Below, in pieces: positions 7,897 to 15,056 of a DNA stretch of 15,394 bases. The notes beneath the pieces are model-generated. The model had not been told where the DNA came from. It did no database searches and saw nothing but the letters and a program-made list of their open reading frames with translations. The translations under genes were made by a program, and so were the position numbers. Source of the DNA: RGIG2041 sp045532715 (lineage in GTDB: Bacteria; Bacillota; Clostridia; UBA1381; UMGS1253); the NCBI GenBank assembly GCA_045532715.1, contig JAZSGM010000093.1:1-15394 (forward strand), written 5' to 3'. The stretch's first letter is position 1, and each line of letters starts with the position of its first letter.

Positions 7897-8790
7897 CTAT
7901 TCTTCTGTCTGCTCTTCATCGTCACGTGCCTGTATTTTCACCGGCGACAGACGAAGTGTTTTACTTTTCTCTTTTTTCTTACTCTTCTTGCGGTCTGAAT
8001 AGCCATAGCCATATTGGTAATTACCATAACCATAACCATAGCCATAGCCATAACCATAGCCGTAACCGTAGCGGCCATAATGCTCACCGCTGCTACCGGC
8101 ATATTTGGAAACATGTACATCATTGATAATAATACCGATGATTTTTGCCTTGGCAAATTCCAACGCAGAAATTGAAGCCTGAATCATCTCATGCTTTGTG
8201 TATTTCTCGCGGGTAACCAAAACAACACCGTCGGCATATTTGGATACAAGTGAAACATCTGTTACAACCGTAACCGGCGGCATATCGATAAACACATAAT
8301 CGTATTTCTCGCGCAACCTTTTAATAAGCTTTTTCATGCTTGCAAAACCCAAAAGCTCTGACGGATTCGGCGGCACACTGCCGGACGAAATGAAGTCAAT
8401 GCCGTACTTTTCAACCGGCACAATTACATCATCAAGCTCCTTCATACCGACCAGGTACTCACTAAGACCGGCTTCCGTTTCTATATTCAAACATTCAACC
8501 ATTCTCGGTTTACGCAAATCGGCATCAATAACAATAACACGCTGACCGGTCATAGCAAAGGTAATCGCTACATTTGTACAAGTTGTACTTTTACCTTCGC
8601 GCGGTACTGCACTGGTAAACAAAATTACTTTACATTTCTCTTCTGTTTCACCCGGGAGGGAAAACATGATATTGGTACGAATTGTTCTGTAAGCTTCAGA
8701 CACTGCAAATGGCGATTGTTCTGACACAATGCCTTCATTTCTGTCTCTATGCTTTTGTACTTCCAATTCTCTCTTTTTGGAAAACCACAT
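7897..8790 (-). CDS. CpsD/CapB/YwqD-type tyrosine autokinase with (YG)n tail
   Basis: 297 residues. A bacterial tyrosine kinase core has Walker A at PREGKST (63-69), Walker A' at VIVIDADLRKP (86-96) and Walker B at YVFIDMPP (165-172). The kinase would be activated by the preceding CpsC-type membrane protein and control polysaccharide polymerisation or export by cycles of tail phosphorylation. The tail (238-264) has 13 tyrosines, including eight uninterrupted YG units. Unusually, it does not end the protein: a Lys/Ser-rich basic segment (266-280) and an acidic end (DDEEQTEE) follow. The start ATG 8790 has AAGGAG upstream, within the last codons of the preceding gene region (gap 8 bp). No CpsB/YwqE-type phosphatase gene is present in the window. 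Confidence 0.92.
   Translation of the reverse strand: MWFSKKRELEVQKHRDRNEGIVSEQSPFAVSEAYRTIRTNIMFSLPGETEEKCKVILFTSAVPREGKSTTCTNVAITFAMTGQRVIVIDADLRKPRMVECLNIETEAGLSEYLVGMKELDDVIVPVEKYGIDFISSGSVPPNPSELLGFASMKKLIKRLREKYDYVFIDMPPVTVVTDVSLVSKYADGVVLVTREKYTKHEMIQASISALEFAKAKIIGIIINDVHVSKYAGSSGEHYGRYGYGYGYGYGYGYGYGNYQYGYGYSDRKKSKKKEKSKTLRLSPVKIQARDDEEQTEE
8024..8071 (-). repeat. In-gene hexanucleotide repeat coding for the YG tail
   Basis: Eight tandem six-base units (plus-strand CCATAR, the last two CCGTAR) encode successive Gly-Tyr pairs of the kinase tail. The units differ only at the third codon positions. In-frame slippage would add or remove YG pairs without breaking the reading frame. Confidence 0.9.
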
Positions 8791-8798
8791 CTTCTATA

Positions 8799-9503
8799 TC
8801 ACTCCTTGGGTTCCTTCGAGTCTCGAATATTCGGCACAACACCGATTACCGGCAAATTGTACTTTGCCACAATATCATCCGTCTGCTTAATACGGTTATC
8901 CATCAACTCAATAAATAATACAAGCAAAATACCGAGTACCAATCCGCCTAAGCAGCCGATAATACCGTGTACCAACGGATTTGTTCTGGAGTAAACCGGA
9001 TTTTGCGCTTCCTCAACCACAATCACCGAACCGGGCAGCTCCGCAACAAGCGGTAAACGTACAGATGCCACTTCCAGCACTGCACAAGCCACATCATAAG
9101 CCACATACGGATCCTTTGCCGTTACACTGATTTTAATCAGCGGTGAGTCTACGGATTCCATCGTTGCTTTCAGCATAGATGCAATCTGCTTTTCAGTCAC
9201 ATCACTGTCGCAAGCAACAGCCACATCCTTCAAAACACTGTCATACTCGATAATCTCAACATAGTCTGCCGCCAAACGCGCAGAAGCATTGATAACGGAA
9301 ATCGGCATATTGTCCAATTCCTCTTCATATTCTGCCGCTATGGATGAAACATACATATTACCGGTCGAAATGTACACCGGTTCAATCAAAAAATAACTGT
9401 AGGAATATCCGATTGCACCACCCAGAATTGCGATGATAATCAAAAGCCATATCCACCTATATGCAATATGGATTAAATCTACCAAATTCAATTTGCCGTT
9501 CAC
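8799..9503 (-). CDS. Wzz/CpsC/YveK-type chain-length regulator and kinase activator
   Basis: 234 residues with the two-membrane-segment layout of polysaccharide co-polymerases. TM1 lies at about 17-40 (IWLLIIIAILGGAIG), a predicted extracellular domain at about 41-165, and TM2 at about 170-192, followed by a short cytosolic end (MDNRIKQTDD) that would contact the kinase encoded next. A Pro-containing segment just before TM2 (QNPVYSRTNPLVHG) is typical. I prefer GTG 9503 because GGTGA lies 8 nt upstream; GTG 9515 (four residues longer) has AAAGG directly abutting it and is the alternative. It is the first gene of the cps-type operon behind the promoter at 9594-9622. Confidence 0.88.
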   Translation of the reverse strand: MNGKLNLVDLIHIAYRWIWLLIIIAILGGAIGYSYSYFLIEPVYISTGNMYVSSIAAEYEEELDNMPISVINASARLAADYVEIIEYDSVLKDVAVACDSDVTEKQIASMLKATMESVDSPLIKISVTAKDPYVAYDVACAVLEVASVRLPLVAELPGSVIVVEEAQNPVYSRTNPLVHGIIGCLGGLVLGILLVLFIELMDNRIKQTDDIVAKYNLPVIGVVPNIRDSKEPKE

Positions 9504-9647
9504 GTGTCTACTCACCCTTTATCCCGACATTTTTGTTTTGCACAGAGATACAAATATGTATACTCACGCTAATATACCATTCTAACTCTATACATAATAA
9601 CACACTACAACCTTTTCGTCAAGAACCTTTTATAAAAACATAATTTT
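9504..9647. other. Intergenic leader of the cps-type operon
   Basis: It holds the promoter at 9594-9622 and a leader of roughly 80 nt. A short imperfect dyad (GAGTATAC...GTATCTC on the minus strand, about 9546-9566) could be a weak operator, but nothing stronger is visible. No convincing terminator for the preceding ABC transporter operon is seen. Confidence 0.4.
9594..9622 (-). promoter_or_regulatory. Sigma-A promoter of the cpsC-cpsD-epsC-type operon
   Basis: On the minus strand TTGACG (9622-9617), a 17-nt spacer and TATTAT (9599-9594): one mismatch from consensus in each box. The predicted start near 9587 gives a leader of about 80 nt before the cpsC-type gene. Confidence 0.75.
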
Positions 9648-10880
9648 TTAAATGTGCTTGACACTCTTTAAGAAGCTGCTGCCGTACAGTCTGGAATTCC
9701 AGCCCCGCATATCGGTTTCCTTACGAAAAGATATGCCCTGTACACACACACCGTCAATCGTTTGCCGACCACTCACAAAAAAAGTATACCGCATTTCATA
9801 CTGTCCGTCTGCCAGTGTGGATATGTCCAGCGATACCGAACTTGCACAAACAGCGCCCAACTGTACATCCGATGCAATATCGGGCACCATCGCCGAAGCA
9901 ACCGCTATGCGCTCCGCATCATATACCGTCAAGCGTACGCCGAGTCCTTGTGCCGGCATAAGATTCTTCCACGAAAGCTCTACCGAAAGTGTATCTGCCA
10001 CACAAGCATTCTCTTCTTTCATCTTCGCATAAACCGGCTCAACCAATTTACCCTTGCGCTGCAGTATATATTGTGGCTGCGCAACATAATCCAGACGCAT
10101 CTGCGTATTTTCCACACTTAAATACGCGCGGATCCCCCCCTCTGTCGCACCGTCATATTTAATTTTCCCATCCTCCAGCACAAGCACACGGTCGCAGATT
10201 TGCCGCACTGTCGTCATATTATGACTGACATAAAGCACGGTTTTCCCCGACTCACGCGCGAGCTGCATGATTTTTTCAAGACATTTTTGCCGGAATTGCA
10301 CATCACCGACCGCAAGCACTTCATCTAAAATCAAAATATCCGAATCCAGATGCGAAGCCACTGCAAAAGCGAGCTTTACATACATGCCCGAGGAATAGCG
10401 CTTTACCGGTGTATCAATAAACTCTGCGCATTCCGAAAAGCGGATAATATCTTCTATTTTTTTATCAATCTCTCTGCGATGCATTCCAAGAATAGCACCA
10501 TTCAGGTATATGTTTTCCCGCCCGGTCAATTCCCCGTGAAAGCCGGTACCGATTTCCAGCATACTTGATATGCTGCCGCGAATATACACCGCGCCTTCAC
10601 TGGGCGCCGTAATGCGAGAAATCACCTTTAAAAGCGTCGATTTTCCCGCACCATTTCTGCCGATAATGCCGACCACTTCTCCACGAAAGATTTCAAAATT
10701 CAAACCGCTCAATGCAGAAAACGCACCATGTTTCTGCCCGCCAAGACGCGTATTCGGATTTTCACGCCCGCGCAAACGCGCCCACAAGCTCTGCAAATCG
10801 CGTGACAAAGTACCGCCGCCAATCCGACCGCGTTGATAAATTTTATGTAGATTTTCTACTCGAATTACTACCTCTTTCAT
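9648..10880 (-). CDS. Polysaccharide ABC exporter ATPase (Wzt/TagH type) with C-terminal extension
   Basis: 410 residues. The ATPase domain (about 1-255) has Walker A GRNGAGKS (74-81), the signature YSSGM (162-166), Walker B LILDE (183-187) and the switch histidine H220. The family hallmarks SMLEIGTGFHGELTGRENIYLNG and DEVLAVGD mark it as a polysaccharide/teichoic acid exporter ATPase. Residues about 265-410 form a beta-rich extension resembling Wzt_C carbohydrate-binding domains, which read the modified end of the glycan before export; the specificity here is unknown. GAGGG nine nt upstream supports ATG 10880. The gap to the permease gene is 12 bp, so the two form one transporter. Confidence 0.9.
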   Translation of the reverse strand: MKEVVIRVENLHKIYQRGRIGGGTLSRDLQSLWARLRGRENPNTRLGGQKHGAFSALSGLNFEIFRGEVVGIIGRNGAGKSTLLKVISRITAPSEGAVYIRGSISSMLEIGTGFHGELTGRENIYLNGAILGMHRREIDKKIEDIIRFSECAEFIDTPVKRYSSGMYVKLAFAVASHLDSDILILDEVLAVGDVQFRQKCLEKIMQLARESGKTVLYVSHNMTTVRQICDRVLVLEDGKIKYDGATEGGIRAYLSVENTQMRLDYVAQPQYILQRKGKLVEPVYAKMKEENACVADTLSVELSWKNLMPAQGLGVRLTVYDAERIAVASAMVPDIASDVQLGAVCASSVSLDISTLADGQYEMRYTFFVSGRQTIDGVCVQGISFRKETDMRGWNSRLYGSSFLKSVKHI

Positions 10881-10892
10881 AAAGCTTTACCC

Positions 10893-11732
10893 TCACACGA
10901 TATCAATAAAGGTGCGTTCCGTACGCCTGAACAGCAACAGCCCGATGCCCAATACAGCAAGCGATATTACAAGTGATACCGCCATATGTATCCACGAAAA
11001 GCTTCCCACACCCAAAAATCCGTACCGGAATGCTTCCATAAACGGCGTTACCGGGTTGAGCATATACCAAAAACGGTATGCTTCTCCAACGGCTGACGCA
11101 GGATACACCACCGGCGTAACATACATCCAGGCCTGCAAAAAGAAACTGATCATAACAGACAGGTCTCGGTATTTTGCTGTCACACTCGCCAAAATCAAAC
11201 CACACCCGAGCGCAAGCACAGCACTTTGCAACAGTACCAACGGCAAAACCATGCATGCCGCATTCATATGTACTGCGCCGGATAGCTGAAACCAAAGCAC
11301 AACCGCAAGAAAAATAACAAACTGCACACCAAAAATCACCATTTTGGAAAACAGCACAGAAACCGGCAGTACCAGCCGCGGGAAATACACTTTTCCAAAC
11401 AAACGCGCGCCGTTGCGGAACGTATCTGCCGTTTTTGCCAGACACGAGGAAAAGTATGTCCACAAAATACTGCCCGCCATATAAAAGATAAACTGCGGCA
11501 CCCCATCCGTAGAAAGCTTTGCTATGCCGCCGAACACCACGGTAAATACAAAAGAAGTCATCAGGGCGGATAATACAAACCAAATCGGGCCGAGCACAGT
11601 TTGTGTATACAATGTTTTACAATCGCGCACAACGAAAAGCCGCGTCAGCTCGACTGCCTGCTTAAATGCAGCCCAGCCGTTCACGGATTTGCTTCTTTTC
11701 GGCGTAATTACCGTTGTCCATTGCTGCGACAT
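10893..11732 (-). CDS. ABC-2 type polysaccharide export permease (Wzm/TagG type)
   Basis: 279 residues with six predicted membrane segments. The N-terminus holds the amphipathic segment ELTRLFVVRDCKTLYTQTVLGPIWF, typical of polysaccharide/polyol ABC-2 permeases, and later regions carry YRDLSVMISFFLQAWMYVTP and the LNPVTPFMEAFR signature. It flips or exports a lipid-linked glycan powered by the ATPase encoded 12 bp downstream. I chose ATG 11732 because GGAGG lies 7 nt upstream; the open frame extends to 11822 but that extension lies inside tlyA, has no ribosome site and reads as Arg/Trp-rich nonsense. The gene starts 19 bp after tlyA. Confidence 0.9.
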   Translation of the reverse strand: MSQQWTTVITPKRSKSVNGWAAFKQAVELTRLFVVRDCKTLYTQTVLGPIWFVLSALMTSFVFTVVFGGIAKLSTDGVPQFIFYMAGSILWTYFSSCLAKTADTFRNGARLFGKVYFPRLVLPVSVLFSKMVIFGVQFVIFLAVVLWFQLSGAVHMNAACMVLPLVLLQSAVLALGCGLILASVTAKYRDLSVMISFFLQAWMYVTPVVYPASAVGEAYRFWYMLNPVTPFMEAFRYGFLGVGSFSWIHMAVSLVISLAVLGIGLLLFRRTERTFIDIV

Positions 11733-11751
11733 TTTCCCGCCTCCACTTCCA

Positions 11752-12555
11752 TTATTTATCCAGTGCACCGTGCGCCGCCGAAACCACCGCCGCCACATCC
11801 ACAGGCTGCGCCTGTGCGCCAATGTTTAAATGTACCAGATATTCTATATTGCCTTCCGGTCCTTTGACCGGTGAAAAATCCAGACCGCAAACGCCCATCG
11901 CATTTTCTGCAGCAAATGTCAGCACGCGCAAAATTACGCTTTCGTGCACCAGCGGATCTGTAACGATGCCTTTTGCTTCCACCTGCTGTTTCTCCGCTTC
12001 AAACTGCGGTTTAATCAGCGCCACAATATCCGCACCGGGTGCAAGCAATTCCCGCAGCACGGGAAGCACCAACCCCAGCGAAATAAACGAAACATCTATG
12101 GATACAAAGGTCGGCTTACACCCAAGCATTTCCTCCGTCACAAACCGGATATTTGTGCGTTCCATATTCACCACACGCTTATCACTGCGCAATTTCCATG
12201 CAAGCTGTCCGTAGCCTACATCAACTGAAAATACGCGTTCGGCGCCATTTTGCAGCATACAATCCGTAAAACCGCCCGTTGAGGCACCGATATCCATTGC
12301 CGTTTTCCCCGCAAGAGACACATCAAATACCTGCATTGCTTTTTCCAGCTTTAAACCGCCGCGGCTGACATAGCGAAGTCCCTTTTCACGCACCTCAATG
12401 ACATCCTTTTCACCAACCATATGTCCGGCAGTATGCAAACGTTCTTCCTTATTATATACCAACCCGGCAAGTACAAGTGCCTGCGCCGCCTTTACATCCG
12501 CCGCAAACCCATGCTCTACCAGATAGGTATCCAATCGAGTTTTTTTTGCCTTCAT
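11752..12555 (-). CDS. tlyA: TlyA-family rRNA 2'-O-methyltransferase
   Basis: 267 residues, the usual family length. An N-terminal S4 RNA-binding domain (about 6-65) precedes an FtsJ/RrmJ-like SAM methyltransferase domain with MDIGASTGGFTDCML (87-101) and VDVGYGQL (111-118). K69, D154, K182 and E238 fall exactly at the residue numbers of the catalytic tetrad of Mycobacterium tuberculosis TlyA. The mycobacterial enzyme methylates 16S and 23S rRNA cytidines and affects capreomycin sensitivity; which sites this one modifies is not readable here. The haemolysin label often given to the family is historical. The start codon overlaps the dxs stop (ATGA), with AAGGA seven nt upstream, so the genes are translationally linked. 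A dxs-tlyA pair is common in Clostridia and Bacilli. Confidence 0.93.
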   Translation of the reverse strand: MKAKKTRLDTYLVEHGFAADVKAAQALVLAGLVYNKEERLHTAGHMVGEKDVIEVREKGLRYVSRGGLKLEKAMQVFDVSLAGKTAMDIGASTGGFTDCMLQNGAERVFSVDVGYGQLAWKLRSDKRVVNMERTNIRFVTEEMLGCKPTFVSIDVSFISLGLVLPVLRELLAPGADIVALIKPQFEAEKQQVEAKGIVTDPLVHESVILRVLTFAAENAMGVCGLDFSPVKGPEGNIEYLVHLNIGAQAQPVDVAAVVSAAHGALDK

Positions 12556-14405
12556 CCGTTCTTCCTTTCAAGCCACATCAATATGCCGTCTGCATCCAAT
12601 GCATAGCGACGGTAAACCGAAGCCACCTCTGCCTGCGCAACAAACGCATCGTAGCCACGGCAAGCAAGCTCTGCCTGAACGCCGTGCATTTGCAACGTTG
12701 CCGCAACAGCTTCACCGATGCCGCCAAATCGAATGCCGTCCTCCACAACAAGAACACGTCCTGTTTTCTTTGCGCTTTCTATAATTACATCTGTATCCAG
12801 TGGCCACACCTGCCTGAGCACCAAAACCTCAACATCTGTGCCCTGCGCCGCTGCCTTTTGAGCAGCATCAACCGCTTGCGCTGCCATAGCACCGACTGCA
12901 ATCACCGTTGCCGCCGTTCCCGTACGCACGACATCCGTCTTGCCGGCGCAAAACGTTGCCAAACCCGATGCCTGCATATTCCCTCTCGGATAGCGAATTG
13001 CCACCGGTCCATTCAATTCAAAAATTGCATGCCGCAGCATGGCTTCCATATCCGCAAAGCTTGCCGGCGCAAGCACCGTCATATTCGGAATCTGCCTTAA
13101 AAACGCCAAGTCAAATACACCCTGATGCGTTTCACCGTCCGCGCCGACAATCCCGGCACGGTCCACAGCAAAGACAACATGCAGATTTTGCATCGCCACA
13201 TCATGAATCACCTGATCATATGCGCGCTGCAGAAACGATGAGTATACCGACACAACCGGAATTCTGCCCGTAATCGCCAGCCCGGCTGCCGAAGTTACAG
13301 CATGCGCCTCCGCAATACCGACATCGAAAAAGCGCTCCGGATAGGCTTGTGCAAAGCCGCCAAGACCACTGCCGAGCGTCATTGCCGGACTGATGGCTAC
13401 AATTTGTTCATTTTCCGCCGCCAGACGCATCAGGCAATCTCCGAACGCAGCGGAATAGTCCTTCTTATTCATCGCAGTGTATGCTTCTGCATGGGCACTG
13501 TCAAATTTTGAAACCCCGTGAAAATACTGTGGTGCATCCTCTGCCGGCGCATACCCCTTCCCCTTCACGGTGCAAACATGCACCAATACAGGTCCGGGCG
13601 TCTGCTTTGCACGCATCAGCATCTTTTCCAGCTTCTCTGTATTGTGACCGTCTACCGGTCCAAGATACGTAAAGCCCAGCTCATCAAATATATTGGCCGG
13701 AAGCAAAACCTTCTTTGCTGCATTCTTTACACTGCGCAAAACAGCAGCAACACTCTTGCCGACTGCGTTTCTGGATAAAAAACGCTCCGTTCTGGATTTT
13801 GCATGCAAATAAGACGGCTGCGTACGGATTTTAGACAAATATTCCGACATACCGCCTACATTTCCCGAGATGGACATCTGGTTATCATTTAAAATCACAA
13901 TTAAATTTCCGTTTTCTCGTCCGGCATCGCAGAGTGCCTCATAGGCAAGACCGCCCGTCAGCGCTCCATCCCCAATTAAGGCAAGCACATGATAATCCTC
14001 GCCCGCCAGGTCGCGCGCACGCGCAATCCCCAGCGCCGCCGAAACTGAGGTCGAGCTATGCCCCGTGTTGAAGCTGTCATACGCACTCTCCGATGTTTTC
14101 GGAAAACCGGCAAGACCGCCTTCACGACGCAAAGTGCCGAACCGGTCCTTGCGCCCGGTGATAATCTTATGAATATAGCTTTGATGTCCCACATCAAACA
14201 CCAGCTTGTCCTGCGGCAGATCAAATACTCTGTGCAGTGCGAGTGTCAGCTCCACCACACCGAGATTGGATGCCAGATGACCGCCGGTTTTAGAAACGGA
14301 TGCGATTAAAAAGGCTCTGATTTCCGCAGCGAGCTGAGTTAGCTGTTCGGAACTAAGAGCCTTTACATCTGCGGGAGATTGAATTGTGTCTAAAATTTCG
14401 TACAT
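12552..14405 (-). CDS. dxs: 1-deoxy-D-xylulose-5-phosphate synthase
   Basis: This 617-residue thiamine-diphosphate enzyme condenses pyruvate and glyceraldehyde 3-phosphate, the first step of the MEP route to isoprenoids (undecaprenyl carrier, quinones). It shows HLASNLG (43-49), DVGHQSYIHK (71-80), the thiamine-binding pair GDGALTGG (145-152) with N173/N175, the catalytic Glu366 in FFDVGIAEAHAV, DRAGIVGADGETHQG (415-429), and the C-terminal transketolase domain with IRYPRGN. I chose ATG 14405 because family members begin M-Y-x-x-L and the frame-opening GTG at 14414 has no ribosome site; the site for 14405 is itself weak (GAGTG). The gene starts 14 bp after the OapA-type gene and overlaps tlyA by 4 bp. 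Confidence 0.96.
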   Translation of the reverse strand: MYEILDTIQSPADVKALSSEQLTQLAAEIRAFLIASVSKTGGHLASNLGVVELTLALHRVFDLPQDKLVFDVGHQSYIHKIITGRKDRFGTLRREGGLAGFPKTSESAYDSFNTGHSSTSVSAALGIARARDLAGEDYHVLALIGDGALTGGLAYEALCDAGRENGNLIVILNDNQMSISGNVGGMSEYLSKIRTQPSYLHAKSRTERFLSRNAVGKSVAAVLRSVKNAAKKVLLPANIFDELGFTYLGPVDGHNTEKLEKMLMRAKQTPGPVLVHVCTVKGKGYAPAEDAPQYFHGVSKFDSAHAEAYTAMNKKDYSAAFGDCLMRLAAENEQIVAISPAMTLGSGLGGFAQAYPERFFDVGIAEAHAVTSAAGLAITGRIPVVSVYSSFLQRAYDQVIHDVAMQNLHVVFAVDRAGIVGADGETHQGVFDLAFLRQIPNMTVLAPASFADMEAMLRHAIFELNGPVAIRYPRGNMQASGLATFCAGKTDVVRTGTAATVIAVGAMAAQAVDAAQKAAAQGTDVEVLVLRQVWPLDTDVIIESAKKTGRVLVVEDGIRFGGIGEAVAATLQMHGVQAELACRGYDAFVAQAEVASVYRRYALDADGILMWLERKNG

Positions 14406-14419
14406 AGACCACACTCGCT

Positions 14420-15001
14420 TTATTTTTTGCGCTTAAACGGCGCGCAAACATAATAAACAATTTTTCCCAAAATAAATACAATTGTATTGTTGTGCAGCAT
14501 CGCAACACCCTTACCGGCCGCTTTACCGCCAATCATCAGGGCGCCGACAATTCCTGTCAGAAGCAAGCCCAGAAGGCTTCGATTCATATGCAGCATCGCA
14601 GAAAGCCCGACGACAATTGCACCGGTCATCGCACCGGATATGATGCCGGCAATATCACCGATGACATCATTGCACAAGCTGGAAAGCTGCTGCGCACTGC
14701 GAATAATTCTGATGCTTTCCTTTGCACCCCTGATACGGCGTGTTGCCATAGCATGGAACGGTGCCTCACTCGCTGTGGATACCGCCATACCGAGCATATC
14801 AAACAAAATACTCAGTAAAACGATAAACATAAGCACAATAAATGCGAGCACGGTACCCATTTGTTCCGCACCGGAGGTCAGCAAGCTGAATAACACACTT
14901 AATCCAAATGCCAGAACGGTAACAACCACCGTCCATTTATGATTGATCTTCAGATTTTCTGCCGAACTTTTTACCTTCAATGTCCGCCTGTCCCTGTCCA
15001 A
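14420..15001 (-). CDS. oapA: OLE-associated membrane protein (OapA type)
   Basis: 193 residues with about four to five membrane segments (in the frame opening at 15022: about 31-50, 57-79, 120-143, 148-168 and 179-193). The core between segments carries FDMLGMAVSTASEAPFHAMA, a basic stretch (RRIRGAKESIRIIR) and CNDVIGDIAGIISG, which contains a D-x3-D pair. Database entries for this family often say CorB-like or DUF21-like. In characterised bacteria OapA binds OLE RNA and holds it at the membrane, with roles in cold, ethanol and magnesium tolerance. The position directly behind the structured RNA and before dxs matches the known locus. The start is uncertain: no ATG fits, TTG 15001 has GGAGTGAG ahead of it, and TTG 15022 has no ribosome site. 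The basic C-terminus ends in FKRKK. Confidence 0.85.
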   Translation of the reverse strand: MDRDRRTLKVKSSAENLKINHKWTVVVTVLAFGLSVLFSLLTSGAEQMGTVLAFIVLMFIVLLSILFDMLGMAVSTASEAPFHAMATRRIRGAKESIRIIRSAQQLSSLCNDVIGDIAGIISGAMTGAIVVGLSAMLHMNRSLLGLLLTGIVGALMIGGKAAGKGVAMLHNNTIVFILGKIVYYVCAPFKRKK

Positions 15002-15056
15002 GAAATACTCACTCCAACTCAAGAAAATAAAAGGAAGAATGCAGCTGAAAAAACGG

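Noticed and set aside
8024..8071. CRISPR-like or satellite tandem repeat
   Set aside because: Units are six bases, without spacers, and in frame with a kinase tail of YG pairs.
10903..11583. 226-residue open frame on the minus strand within the permease gene
   Set aside because: It is the alternate frame of a clear membrane permease, with no independent start signals or domain.
11733..11822. N-terminal extension of the ABC-2 permease
   Set aside because: It lies in a different frame inside tlyA, lacks a ribosome site and is Arg/Trp-rich; ATG 11732 has GGAGG 7 nt upstream.
12477..13100. 207-residue plus-strand open frame
   Set aside because: It is antisense to tlyA/dxs and is low-quality His/Cys/Arg-rich sequence.
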